Part shown: positions 45,476-53,827 of the stretch, piece after piece
Position numbering within the stretch: the stretch's first letter is position 1
Layout: each line of letters begins with the position of its first letter
From: CADCTB01 sp963768975
GTDB taxonomy: Bacteria; Actinomycetota; Acidimicrobiia; Acidimicrobiales; AC-14
Direction: 5' to 3'
DNA length: 64,000 bases
NCBI GenBank assembly: GCA_963768975.1
Contig: CAVYKB010000001.1
Span: 1 to 64,000, forward strand
Notes under the pieces: generated by a model
Database searches by the model: none
What the model saw: only the letters and a program-made list of their open reading frames with translations
What the model was told of the DNA's origin: nothing
Position numbers and translations under genes: made by a program

Positions 45476-45976
45476 TCAGAGCTCCTCGAAGGGCGCTGCG
45501 TAGCGGAAGGTGCCGGCGACGCCGGCGTGCCAGGCGGCCAGGGGGCGGGCCTGGAAGTGGTCGCCCCACTTCGCCTCCGGAGCCTGCACGCCGACCTGCG
45601 ACGCCGGCACGAAGCCGAACTGCGGGTAGTAGTCGAGGTGACCGAGGAGGACGACCATCGGGTAGTCGAGGGCGTCGGCGGCGGCGATGACGGCGTGCAT
45701 CAGGGCCTTGCCCACGCCGGCACGCTGGAGGGCGGGGCGCACGCCGATGGGCCCGAGCCCGACGACGGGCGTGTCGCCGACTGCGCCCTCAGTGCCCACG
45801 ACGTGGCCGGCGACGGCGCCGGCGGTGTCCTCGGCTACCAGCGACAGCGCCGGCACCCAGCCGCTGTCGGCCCGCAGGGCACCGACGAGGTCCGCCTCCA
45901 CCGAGCTGGCGAACGCCTGGCGATGGATGTCGTCGATGGCGCCAACGTCGGCGGGGACCTCACGGCGGACCAGCAC
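45476..45976 (-). CDS. GNAT family N-acetyltransferase
   Basis: 166 residues. GNAT fold with the acetyl-CoA loop in the variant form GVRPALQRAGVGKALMHAVI, and LLGHLDYYPQFGFVPAS near the C-terminus, a hallmark of the YhbS-like subgroup. Starts three bases after the stop of the transglutaminase-like gene, so it is third in a small operon. Substrate unknown. Confidence 0.9.
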   Translation of the reverse strand: MLVRREVPADVGAIDDIHRQAFASSVEADLVGALRADSGWVPALSLVAEDTAGAVAGHVVGTEGAVGDTPVVGLGPIGVRPALQRAGVGKALMHAVIAAADALDYPMVVLLGHLDYYPQFGFVPASQVGVQAPEAKWGDHFQARPLAAWHAGVAGTFRYAAPFEEL

Positions 45977-45979
45977 GGC

Positions 45980-46810
45980 TCAGCAGGCTACGAGCTGAAC
46001 CGCCTCCGCCTCCAGAAATTTCCGGACCGTCAGCGTGCCGCCGGGAGGACCGCAGTAGCTGCCGTGGGTCGGGGCGACGTCGGCGTAGTCCCGCCCGACG
46101 GCGACGGTCAGGTACGACGCGCCGGCCAGCCGGTCGTTGGTGGGATCAAAGGCCACCGCCACCAGCGACGAGGGGTGGGTGACCGACGGGAGGAGGACCT
46201 CGACCCACGCGTGGCTCCCGCCCTCTCCCAGCATGTGGCCGGAGACGTACCGGGCCGGAAGCCCGCACAGCCGGCACAGGGCGAGCATGACGTGGGCGTA
46301 GTCCTGGCACACGCCGGCCCCGATGGCCAGGGCTTCCGCCGCCGTGGTCCGCACGCCGGTGGCGTCGTGGCGGTACCGCATCGTTGCCGCCACCCACGTG
46401 TTGATGCGCTGGGCCAGCCCGAGGCCGGCGTCGCCCGACGCCAGCAGCCGGCGGGCGGCTCGGCGCAGGCCGTCGTCGGGGTTGGTGAGCGCCGAGGGCG
46501 CCAGGAGCCGGCGCCGTTCGCCCCTCGCCACCGGGGTGCGATGACCGTCTCCGCGCTCCACGGTGACGGCGACGGCGAACGTGATGCCCGCCGGCACCCG
46601 GGCCGCCTGCACCCGCAGGCCGACGTTGCCGAACGCGTCCACCCATTCGGTGACCTCGGCGCCGGCGCCCCGGACCTCGACGGACGACTCGGTCCGGATC
46701 TGGTCGCCGTGGCGCTGTGGCGGCAGCACCATGAGGTGGTGGTCCAGGTTGGCAATGGGCGCCGGGTAGTCGTACCGGAAGGTCTGGCGCATCACCAGGC
46801 GGGCCGCCAT
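45980..46810 (-). CDS. Transglutaminase-like cysteine protease-fold protein (second copy)
   Basis: 276 residues from ATG 46810. N-terminal beta region typical of bacterial transglutaminase N domain (RQTFRYDYPAPIANLDHHLM), then the catalytic core with Cys in GAGVCQDYAHVML, His in GSHAWVEVLLP and Asp in FDPTNDR, a complete triad. One base from the upstream paralogue. These proteins may be peptidases or crosslinkers of cytoplasmic peptides; no function is assigned. Confidence 0.88.
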   Translation of the reverse strand: MAARLVMRQTFRYDYPAPIANLDHHLMVLPPQRHGDQIRTESSVEVRGAGAEVTEWVDAFGNVGLRVQAARVPAGITFAVAVTVERGDGHRTPVARGERRRLLAPSALTNPDDGLRRAARRLLASGDAGLGLAQRINTWVAATMRYRHDATGVRTTAAEALAIGAGVCQDYAHVMLALCRLCGLPARYVSGHMLGEGGSHAWVEVLLPSVTHPSSLVAVAFDPTNDRLAGASYLTVAVGRDYADVAPTHGSYCGPPGGTLTVRKFLEAEAVQLVAC

Positions 46811-46811
46811 G

Positions 46812-47612
46812 TCAGGCCTCGTCCGCCCAGACCTGCATCGTCTCGAGCACCGCCCCGCCGTAGGTGGTGACCATGGCCACGTCGAGGGCGTCACGCCCCC
46901 GGCCGATGACCACCCGGCCGGTCCGGGGCCGGTTGTTGCGGGGGTCGAACGTCCACCACCGGTCGCCGAGGTAGACCTCCAGCCACGCGCAGAAGTCCAT
47001 GGGCGCCTCCGGCGCGGGGACGCCGATGTCGGGCAGGTAGCCGAAGACGTAGCGGGCAGGGATGTTGAGACTTCGACAGAACGTGACGCCGAGTTGAGCG
47101 AAGTCCCGGCAGACGCCCTTGCGGGTCTCCCACACGTCGAGCGCAGTGGTGGTCGGCGTGCTGGCGCCGGCGGTGAAGGTCACGTTCTCGTGCACCCAGT
47201 CCGAGACCGCCTGGGCCCGGGCCCAGCCCGGCTCCACCGCCCCGAACAGCTCCCACGCCTGGTCGTGCAGCAGGTCGGAGAGACAGAACCGGCTCGGGAG
47301 CAGGTAGACGAGCGCCTCGTCGGGCAGATCCTGGATGAGCAGCTGGGGAGCGCCGGCACCGACCGGGTCGTAGGCGCCAGGTACCTCTGCGGTGGCGTCG
47401 TAGCGCAGGAGGTTCTCCCCCTCGACGAGGTTCAGGCGGTCGCAGACGTTGCCGTAGGCGTCGAGGTAGCTGGTCACCGGGAGCGCCGGCGTGGTCGACC
47501 AGGTGTGCGACAGCAGGAAGTGGGGGCCCTCGGGGCGGGGGCGAACCTGCCAGATCGTCGGCGTGAGCGCCGGCGCCCGGTAGCGGAACTCACACCCCAC
47601 TCGAACCTGCAT
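46812..47612 (-). CDS. Transglutaminase-like protein with Cys in place of the core His
   Basis: 266 residues. Same fold as its downstream neighbour: N-terminal beta domain, nucleophile region RKGVCRDFAQLGVTFCR, and the strand that normally carries the triad His reads MDFCAWLEVYLGDRWWTFDP, with Cys where His is expected; Asp follows in FDPRNN. Members of this subgroup with Cys here may have altered or lost catalysis. First gene of the three-gene operon, divergent from the PRC-barrel gene. Confidence 0.87.
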   Translation of the reverse strand: MQVRVGCEFRYRAPALTPTIWQVRPRPEGPHFLLSHTWSTTPALPVTSYLDAYGNVCDRLNLVEGENLLRYDATAEVPGAYDPVGAGAPQLLIQDLPDEALVYLLPSRFCLSDLLHDQAWELFGAVEPGWARAQAVSDWVHENVTFTAGASTPTTTALDVWETRKGVCRDFAQLGVTFCRSLNIPARYVFGYLPDIGVPAPEAPMDFCAWLEVYLGDRWWTFDPRNNRPRTGRVVIGRGRDALDVAMVTTYGGAVLETMQVWADEA

Positions 47613-47716
47613 GTGCGCATCTTGCCCTTCGGAGATGAACGCAATGTTTCAGGAGGCATGAAGTTTCGATTCTTTGGGGATCTGTAACGGGCGACGCGAG
47701 CCAAGGAGGACCCGGC

Positions 47717-48901
47717 GTGACGATCACCGTGCCCCACCCGCAAGACCTGCAAGGGCAGGTGCTCTACGACGCCCACGGGGAGGAGATCGGCATCATCGAC
47801 GGCGTCTACCTCGACAACGACACCCGCAGGCCAGAGTGGGCCGCCGTGAGCCTCGGGCCGGATGCCCTCGCTCTCGTCCCCCTTGCTGACGCTGTGCCGG
47901 CGCCCGGTGGTGCGCGGGTGGAGTTCGACGTGCAAATGGTGCTCGGCGCCCCGTTCCAGCTGACCGCGCTCGACAATGAGGTCACCGAGGAGACCGAGCA
48001 GCTTCTCTACAGCTATTACGCCGGCGGTGACGGTGCCGGTGGGGCGGACGACGAGCCCCGTGAGGTCGCCGCCACGGTGAAGGACGATGCCGCCGATGTG
48101 GCGACCACCGCCCGCGACGAGGCCGCCGGCGTGGCGGCGGCGGCCAAGGACGAGACGGCCGACGTGGCCTCCACGGCCAAGGCGGAGGCAGGTGAGGTCC
48201 TCGCCAACGCTCAGGAACAGGCGGCGGCGGTCGTCGACCTGGCCAAGGATGAGGCCGGGGGGGTGGCCGCCGTGGTCACCGATGAGGCTCGCGACCTCGT
48301 CGACACGACCCGAAGCGAGCTGGAGACCCAGGCCGAGACTCAGATCGAGCAGATCGCCGAGAGCATGCACCGGCTCGCCGGCCAGGCGCTGGCCCTCGCC
48401 CGGGGCAATGCCGATCACGCCGGCCCGCTGGGCCACCTGGTGGGCCGGGCCGGCGAGGAGCTGCAGATCGTGGCCTCAAGCATCGACGAGCGGGGCTCGG
48501 CCGGCGTGCTGACCGACGTGCAACGCATCGTCCGCCAGCGGCCGCGCGCCGCCATCATCGGTACTGCCGCCGCGGTGGTCGCCGGCGCAAAGCTCATGGG
48601 CACCCCGGCCGGCGACCGGGTGAAGTCCTACATCGCTCCGCTGAAGGAGCAGGCGATCGAGGCCGGCCGCAACGTCGCCGAGGAACTCAAGCCCATGGCC
48701 CAGGAGCGGGCCGAGCGGATGAAGACCATCGCCACCCAGGCCGCCGACCAGGTCAAGCAGGACGCCCAGGGCACCGTGGAAGACGTCAAGGGCACCACCA
48801 AGCGGTCGACGCGGGCGGTCAAGGGAACGGCCAAGCAGTCCACTGCGACGGTCACGAGCACGGCCAAGCGCTCGGGCCGGGCGGCGGCGCCCGTCGGCTG
48901 A
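47717..48901 (+). CDS. PRC-barrel protein with long Ala/Lys/Asp-rich helical tail
   Basis: 394 residues, good ribosome site AAGGAGG. N-terminal PRC-barrel (about 10-80; GQVLYDAHGEEIGIIDGVYL). Residues about 110-390 are a continuous amphipathic helix-forming repeat (KDDAADVATTARDEAAGVAA, KAEAGEVLANAQEQAAAVVD), reminiscent of LEA or apolipoprotein-like stress proteins. A hydrophobic patch (AAIIGTAAAVVAGAKLMG, about 275-292) may touch membrane. The C-terminus is Lys/Thr-rich, histone H1-like (KRSTRAVKGTAKQSTATV), which could bind DNA. Possibly a stress protein; function unproven. Confidence 0.78.
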   Translation: MTITVPHPQDLQGQVLYDAHGEEIGIIDGVYLDNDTRRPEWAAVSLGPDALALVPLADAVPAPGGARVEFDVQMVLGAPFQLTALDNEVTEETEQLLYSYYAGGDGAGGADDEPREVAATVKDDAADVATTARDEAAGVAAAAKDETADVASTAKAEAGEVLANAQEQAAAVVDLAKDEAGGVAAVVTDEARDLVDTTRSELETQAETQIEQIAESMHRLAGQALALARGNADHAGPLGHLVGRAGEELQIVASSIDERGSAGVLTDVQRIVRQRPRAAIIGTAAAVVAGAKLMGTPAGDRVKSYIAPLKEQAIEAGRNVAEELKPMAQERAERMKTIATQAADQVKQDAQGTVEDVKGTTKRSTRAVKGTAKQSTATVTSTAKRSGRAAAPVG

Positions 48902-49062
48902 GAATGGCCGGCTGGCTGACCAGGCCGGCGCCGGCGGTCGACAACCCTCGCGAGGAGGACTGGTGCGGTCCTGAGAATGCGACGCCGGCCCCACCACGGC
49001 CCGGGCATCCCCACCCAGACGGGTGAAGGCCCCGGCCCCGACTCAAGCCTGGCCATCCTGCT
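48902..49062. other. Short gap, nothing supported
   Basis: Follows the PRC-barrel stop. No clear terminator. Confidence 0.3.
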
Positions 49063-49230
49063 GGCAGCTACGCCGACACCTATGGAGGCTCGCTGTCGGG
49101 CGTGGTGGTCCGGCTGCTGTGGCTGTACCTCACCGCCCTAGCCGTCGCCCTCGGGGGTGAGCTGAACGCCGAGCTCGAACGCCAGAGCGCGGCTCGCACG
49201 GGGCGGGTGCCCTCCGAGCCTCAGCGGTAG
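49063..49230 (+). pseudogene. YihY/BrkB family C-terminal fragment
   Basis: The frame reads YADTYGGSLSGVVVRLLWLY, then LTALAVALGGELNAELERQS and ends at TAG 49228-49230. This is the last transmembrane helix and tail (GSLxGVVVLLLWLYLTA...GxELNAELERQ) of YihY/BrkB membrane proteins; everything before it is missing. It overlaps the SDR stop tail-to-tail by 10 bp. Confidence 0.75.
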
Positions 49231-50153
49231 TCCTGGGGGTCGGCCTCCCCGCCGGCTTCGGTGTCCACCATGTAGCGCCAGACATCGGGCCGGGAACCGT
49301 CCACGTCGGTGAACCCGTACTCCTTCGCCAACGTCCCGGAGTCGACCGACCGCTGGTTCCAGCGCCGGCGGGCAGGGTCGGTCGCTATGGCCACGATGGC
49401 CCGGCCGACGAATCGGGGTGTCTCCGAGACGGCGAAGCCGACGGGCGCGGTCGTCGACTCCCGCCAGTTCTCGTCGGTCACGCCGAAGATCTCGAGCATC
49501 ATCTCCGACCGCAGCCAGCCGGGGGTGACGGCCACCGCCGTGGCTCCGTGCGGCGCCAGCTCGTGGCCGAGCGAGTAGGCCAGCCGGTTGACCGACATCT
49601 TCGCCAGGTCGTAGTGGACGTTGAGCCGGTAGTGCGATGCGTTGTACGCCAGCGTCCCGTCAGTGACCTCGACGTGGAGGCCACCGGGGCGGTCGATCAT
49701 CAGAGGGAGGAGGTGGTGGGCGGTGATGATGTGGGTGTCGACGGCGAGGCGGAGCATGCGCAGACCGTTGGCCAGGTCGTGCTCCCAGACCGGCTTCTCC
49801 CACTCGGTCAGCTGCTCGCCGCCCCAGATGTCGTTGACGAGCACGTCGACGTGGCCGTGCTCGCCCCGGATGCGGGCGGCCAGCGCCGCTACCTCGGCGG
49901 GGTCGAGGTGGTCGACGACCTCGGCCACGCCGGTGCCACCCAGGCTGGTGACCAGCTCGGCCGTCTCCTCAATGGTCTCAGCGCGGTCATAGTCCGACCG
50001 GGCGGAGCCTTCACGGCTACTGCGGCCGGTGCACACCACCGTGGCGCCGGCCTCGCCGAGGGCGGCGGCGATACCCCGGCCCGCGCCTCGGGTTGCGCCG
50101 GCGACCACCGCCACGCGGCCGCGAAGAGCGTCGCGATCGGGGGTCCAGTTCAT
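49221..50153 (-). CDS. Short-chain dehydrogenase/reductase
   Basis: 310 residues from ATG 50153. Rossmann NAD(P) motif GATRGAGRG (residues 19-27), Arg in CTGRSSREG suggesting NADPH, VLVNDIWGG in place of the usual NNAG, and catalytic YDLAK after a Tyr/Ser-rich helix. Substrate not predictable; the extra C-terminal 60 residues distinguish it from the minimal family. The frame upstream of 50153 is shadow. Confidence 0.9.
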   Translation of the reverse strand: MNWTPDRDALRGRVAVVAGATRGAGRGIAAALGEAGATVVCTGRSSREGSARSDYDRAETIEETAELVTSLGGTGVAEVVDHLDPAEVAALAARIRGEHGHVDVLVNDIWGGEQLTEWEKPVWEHDLANGLRMLRLAVDTHIITAHHLLPLMIDRPGGLHVEVTDGTLAYNASHYRLNVHYDLAKMSVNRLAYSLGHELAPHGATAVAVTPGWLRSEMMLEIFGVTDENWRESTTAPVGFAVSETPRFVGRAIVAIATDPARRRWNQRSVDSGTLAKEYGFTDVDGSRPDVWRYMVDTEAGGEADPQDYR

Positions 50154-50178
50154 GGGTCGCAACGCTACGCTCCGCCGG

Positions 50179-50514
50179 TGAACACGCAAGCCGACGCCGA
50201 CCAGCGCAAGGCGAGAGAGCTCTACGCCTTGACCGATCAGCTGCCAGGTCCAGCTCCGGGTACTGGAGGAGGCGGCGGCGGCGGTCGACGTGCGGGTCGC
50301 CGTCGAGGAGCTGGCATTGCACGTCATGCTGCAGGCCTCCAGGGCGGCGGACGAGGACCTGGGTGCCGTCCTGAACCAGATGAGCGCCGTCAGTGCCGCG
50401 CGGAAACGGCTGCGACAGAAGTCCAGGTCGGCCGTCGCCAGCGAGATCGACCTCGACAGCGTTCTCCAGCTGGTCGCCACGCTCTACGCCAAGCAGCTCA
50501 ACGACACATCCTGA
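50179..50514 (+). pseudogene. Small helical hypothetical protein, probably frameshifted
   Basis: GTG 50179 opens MNTQADADQRKARELYALTD, and the next frame continues QVQLRVLEEAAAAVDVRVAV, then ELALHVMLQASRAADEDLGA and RLRQKSRSAVASEIDLDSVL to the TGA at 50512-50514. The joint near 50240 requires a one-base shift; a TGA stops the second frame just upstream of the joint. Without the shift, GTG 50290 could start a 74-residue protein. No family recognised. Confidence 0.45.
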
Positions 50515-50666
50515 AGAAGCGGTCCGACACCGCCGGCCAGATCACCCAGAGCCTGAAGTAGCGCAAGGCGCCTTCAAGCCGGCGTCAAGTGGGCTTCAAG
50601 CAGCGGCGGCGAGGCTGCTTCACAGGTGGACGGAACGCCCGTCACCACCTCGATGAAGGAGCCGAC

Positions 50667-51548
50667 ATGCCCTCGATCCTGACCTCTCGCGCCCTGCGAC
50701 CCGTCGCCCGCTCTCGTTCCGCCTTCGCCGCCGCTGGCGCGATCGTCGCCCTCGGCGTGCTGGGGACGACGACGGCCTTCGCCAACCACGACGCCAACAC
50801 GATCCACGCCTGCCAACGGAGCCAGACCGGCGCCGTCCGCGTGGTCGCCTCGGCGGCGGACTGCCAGCACAACGAAGTGGCGGTCGAGTGGAACAAGATC
50901 GGCCCCGCCGGCCCGACCGGCCAGACCGGCCCCATGGGCCCCGCCGGCCCGATGGGACCCACCGGTCCCGCCGGCGTGAAGGGCGACACCGGAGCCACCG
51001 GACCCGCCGGCGCCATCGGCCCGGCCGGTCCCGCGGGGCCCGTCGGGTCGCCCGGGCCGGCGGGCCCCGCCGGGCCTGCGGGTGAGACAGGGCCGGCCGG
51101 GCCCGCTGGTCCCGCTGGGCCGCCAGGGGCCGGCGCCGCTGGGTACTCGGTGCGGGTGCCCGGGCCGGTGAACGTGTGGTGGTACTGCCGGGGCGGCACG
51201 CCCTGTGACGAGTACAGCTCCGTGGCCTGGCTCGACCTGCCCGCCGGCAAGTACATCGTCAACGCCAAGGCCTGGTTCCGGAACACCCGGGGCACGTTCG
51301 ACGGCGACGCCGACGCCAAGTGCTACCTGTACGACCTAGGCGGCAGCCAGCGCGACGACACCAACCTGTTCCTGCCCCGCACCACCCTCGGCCACAGCGG
51401 TTTCGCCGCATCGTGGAGCCTCGCCATCGACAACCCCCGCCCCGTGCAGGTCAACCTGATGTGCGGCAGCGGTGACAGCGAGGGTCGCATCAAGGCCCAG
51501 GACATCCGTATAACCGCAGTCAAGGTCGACGCCCTGTCGGCGGCCTGA
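50667..51548 (+). CDS. Exported collagen-like repeat protein
   Basis: 293 residues from ATG 50667 behind AAGGAG. Signal peptide (residues about 1-40, cleavage near TAFA-NHDA), a short domain with two cysteines (HACQRSQTGAVRVV...ADCQHNE), then about 80 residues of Gly-X-Y (GPAGPTGQTGPMGPAGP...) forming a collagen-like triple helix, and a C-terminal beta domain of about 120 residues with cysteines (WWYCRGGTPCDEYSS). Such proteins build fibres on spore or cell surfaces. Ends in a strong hairpin. No sortase motif. Confidence 0.87.
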   Translation: MPSILTSRALRPVARSRSAFAAAGAIVALGVLGTTTAFANHDANTIHACQRSQTGAVRVVASAADCQHNEVAVEWNKIGPAGPTGQTGPMGPAGPMGPTGPAGVKGDTGATGPAGAIGPAGPAGPVGSPGPAGPAGPAGETGPAGPAGPAGPPGAGAAGYSVRVPGPVNVWWYCRGGTPCDEYSSVAWLDLPAGKYIVNAKAWFRNTRGTFDGDADAKCYLYDLGGSQRDDTNLFLPRTTLGHSGFAASWSLAIDNPRPVQVNLMCGSGDSEGRIKAQDIRITAVKVDALSAA

Positions 51549-51557
51549 TCCACGGCA

Positions 51558-51596
51558 ACGAGCGGGGCCTCCTCCTGAGGGGGAGGCCCCGCTCGT
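51558..51596 (+). terminator. Long perfect terminator hairpin after the collagen-like gene
   Basis: Stem 51558-51575 with 51579-51596, 18 bp with one G-T pair, around the loop TGA. There is no T-tract, as usual in high-GC actinobacteria. Confidence 0.8.
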
Positions 51597-51646
51597 CGCG
51601 TGTGGCACTCGGCCGGTACGGGAGGAGGCGGCCGTAGACTCATCCG

Positions 51647-52480
51647 GTGCCCGAGATGCCCGAGATGCAGGCGCTGGCCGAGCGGCTGGAAGCGGCGGTC
51701 GGGGGTGCGGAGTTCGAGCAGGCCGTGCCGTTGTCGTTCTCGGGATTGAAGACGTACGCGCCTGCGCCGCACTCCCTGATCGGACGGACCCTCGCGTCGG
51801 TGGGTCGGCGGGGCAAGTTCCTCATCTTCAACTTCGGCGGGCCGCGGGTGCTGGTCCACCTGTCCCAGGGCGGGCGGGTCGACGTGGAGTCGCCGCCCAA
51901 GAGCACCCGGCCGAAGTTCGGCGTCGTGCGCTTCCTGTTCGACGGCCGACCCTCGGTGCTCGTGAAGGAGTTCGGCACCGAGAAGAAGGCTGGGTGGTGG
52001 GTGCTGGCCGAAGGCGACGAGGGACCGCTGGCCGGCCTCGGGCCGGAGCCGTTCTCCGACGAGTTCGCCGAGCTCATCCTCAAGGGCGACGACGGCCGGC
52101 GGGTGCACACCCTGCTGCGCCAGCAGTCCACCGTCGCCGGCATCGGCCGGGGCTACACCGACGACAGCCTGCACCGGGCGCGGGTGTCGCCCTACGCGTC
52201 GCTGAAGTCGCTGTCAGCTGAGGAGCGCGAGCGGCTGCTTGAGTCGGTGCGGGCTGTGCTCACCGACGGCCTGGCAGCCGAGCGTCGGCGCACGGGCGGG
52301 CTGCCGACCAAGGTCGGCGACCACTGGGTCGTGCACAACCGCCACGGCACGCCGTGCCCGGCCTGCGGCGACGGCCTGCGCCGTGTGTCCTATGAGTCCT
52401 ACGAAGTCACGTACTGCCCGGCGTGCCAGACGGGCGGGAAGATCCTCGCCGACCGGCGCATGTCACGCCTGGTTCGCTGA
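51647..52480 (+). CDS. Fpg/Nei family DNA glycosylase
   Basis: 277 residues. GTG 51647 gives MPEMPE, so the catalytic Pro2 and Glu3 are in place; the in-frame ATG 51656 also yields MPE, but the first matches the MPELPE pattern. Helix-two-turn-helix region GIGRGYTDDSLHRARVSPYA, and C-terminal zinc finger Cys237, Cys240, Cys257, Cys260 (CPACGDGL...YCPACQTGG). Removes oxidised bases by Schiff-base lyase chemistry. Convergent with the next gene, overlapping by 18 bp. Confidence 0.93.
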   Translation: MPEMPEMQALAERLEAAVGGAEFEQAVPLSFSGLKTYAPAPHSLIGRTLASVGRRGKFLIFNFGGPRVLVHLSQGGRVDVESPPKSTRPKFGVVRFLFDGRPSVLVKEFGTEKKAGWWVLAEGDEGPLAGLGPEPFSDEFAELILKGDDGRRVHTLLRQQSTVAGIGRGYTDDSLHRARVSPYASLKSLSAEERERLLESVRAVLTDGLAAERRRTGGLPTKVGDHWVVHNRHGTPCPACGDGLRRVSYESYEVTYCPACQTGGKILADRRMSRLVR

Positions 52481-53452
52481 GGCGCCGGCGCCCTCGAACA
52501 CCGCAGCCTTGACCCCCCGCTCGGCGAGGGCGGCGAGGAACGGCCCGGGGTCGACGAGGGAGGCGAGGCCGCCGGCGCCTGTGCGCGAGAGGCGGCCGTC
52601 AACCAGCCAGCGGGCGGCCAGCGCGGCGACGGCGCCGGCGGCGACTGCCGGACGGTCGATGGCGCCCAGCACCCGGTCGCTGCGAACCTCGCCGTGGCGT
52701 CCTCGTACCTCCACCCGCACTGCCCCGAGGGTTCCTTCGGGGTGGGGCCGGCGGAGCATGGGCAGGTGGGCGGTCACCCGGTCCCTGCGGTTGGCGCCGA
52801 CCCTGGCGGTGATGCGGTCGGCGTCGGGGAAGGCCGGCGCCAGCGTGAGCGGCTCAGGGAGGGCGGCGCGGTAGCAGTCGACCCCGCAGACCGGATCGGG
52901 GAACCAGATGAGAGCCCGCCCGGAGCTGCCCCGGTGCTGGCGCCAGACGCCGGCGCCGGCCTCGATGGCGGGGCCTTGGAGCGCCACATGGTGCTGGCGG
53001 GCACACGCCGGCCCACCGGTGCCCACCTTGGCCACGTGAATCTCCTCAACCGCCTCGAAGCTGCGGGCGGCGTGAGCGGCGAGCAGGCACGACAGCCCGG
53101 GCGAGAAGCCGGCGCCGACGACCACGTGAAGGCCTCGCTCGACCGCCTCGGCGTCGAGGGCGAGGAGGCCGCGGACGTCGTCCACGTCGTCGGAAACCGA
53201 CACCACCGAGGCGCCGGCGTCGAGGGCGGCCTCCGCCTGTTCACGATGGCCACGGGGACCGGTCAGCAGGACGACGTCGGCGCCAGCGGGGCTGTCGACC
53301 GCTCGCGACGGCTCCCCGAGCGACGCAACGACCGCTTCCAGTCGCTTCTCTCGCGGCTCGACGATGCCTAGGCTCTCGACCTCACCCAGGAACAACAGCT
53401 GGCGGGAGGCGCGCACGCCCACCGCGCCGGCCCCCACGACGACGGCGCGCAT
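52463..53452 (-). CDS. Saccharopine dehydrogenase-like NAD(P)-binding protein
   Basis: 329 residues. N-terminal Rossmann motif VVVGAGAVGVRASRQL (GxGxVG), then VVLLTGPRGHREQAEAALDA and SVSDDVDDVRGLL, as in saccharopine-dehydrogenase-like and homospermidine-synthase-like oxidoreductases; central GAGFSPGLSCLLAAHAARSF. Reaction unknown. It begins three bases after the 45-residue ORF that abuts tRNA-Ile, so it may be co-transcribed with the tRNA. Confidence 0.85.
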   Translation of the reverse strand: MRAVVVGAGAVGVRASRQLLFLGEVESLGIVEPREKRLEAVVASLGEPSRAVDSPAGADVVLLTGPRGHREQAEAALDAGASVVSVSDDVDDVRGLLALDAEAVERGLHVVVGAGFSPGLSCLLAAHAARSFEAVEEIHVAKVGTGGPACARQHHVALQGPAIEAGAGVWRQHRGSSGRALIWFPDPVCGVDCYRAALPEPLTLAPAFPDADRITARVGANRRDRVTAHLPMLRRPHPEGTLGAVRVEVRGRHGEVRSDRVLGAIDRPAVAAGAVAALAARWLVDGRLSRTGAGGLASLVDPGPFLAALAERGVKAAVFEGAGASANQA

Positions 53453-53455
53453 TCG

Positions 53456-53593
53456 CTACTTCAGTTCCGGGCCGCTGAGCTCGCGCCACCCGCCCTGCTG
53501 GAGCGGGACGGGACCGCCGCGCTTGAACCGCACGCCGGCGGCGCCAATGGCGGCGAGCACGAGGGCCAACGCCGCCCGGCGGACGGCCTTCAC
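53456..53593 (-). CDS. 45-residue hydrophobic ORF starting at the 3' end of tRNA-Ile
   Basis: GTG 53593 (two bases beyond the tRNA discriminator at 53596) reads MKAVRRAALALVLAAIGAAG then VRFKRGGPVPLQQGGWRELS to TAG at 53456. It has a short basic-hydrophobic N-terminus and ends three bases before the saccharopine-dehydrogenase-like gene. Because the same-strand tRNA is directly upstream, processing of the tRNA 3' end would leave a nearly leaderless message. Translation is likely on composition and spacing; function unknown, possibly a one-helix membrane peptide. Confidence 0.55.
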   Translation of the reverse strand: MKAVRRAALALVLAAIGAAGVRFKRGGPVPLQQGGWRELSGPELK

Positions 53594-53595
53594 CG

Positions 53596-53669
<74 letters not shown>

Positions 53670-53738
53670 GCAAAAGTGCTGGTCAGAGCACTTTTCGGCC
53701 TTAGAACCGTCCAGCACAGCGTCTCTACAGCACACAAC

Positions 53739-53793
53739 TTGACCTCCAGCGAAACTCGGCGCAGTATATAGGGGTGCGCTGTAGTGCGCACCC
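53739..53793 (+). promoter_or_regulatory. Promoter and operator of the tyrosine recombinase gene
   Basis: TTGACC at 53739-53744 and TATATA at 53765-53770 (20-bp spacer, long), followed at once by the inverted repeat GGGTGCGC-N6-GCGCACCC (53772-53793) at the expected transcription start, a position for a repressor. Ribosome site GAGGAGG lies before the ATG at 53828. Confidence 0.5.
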
Positions 53794-53827
53794 GGAAATT
53801 GCGACCGGAACGAGGAGGCGGAAGGCG

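Noticed and set aside
45176..46870. Plus-strand open frame of 564 codons opposite the transglutaminase genes
   Set aside because: Composition is shadow-like and three convincing minus-strand genes cover the same DNA.
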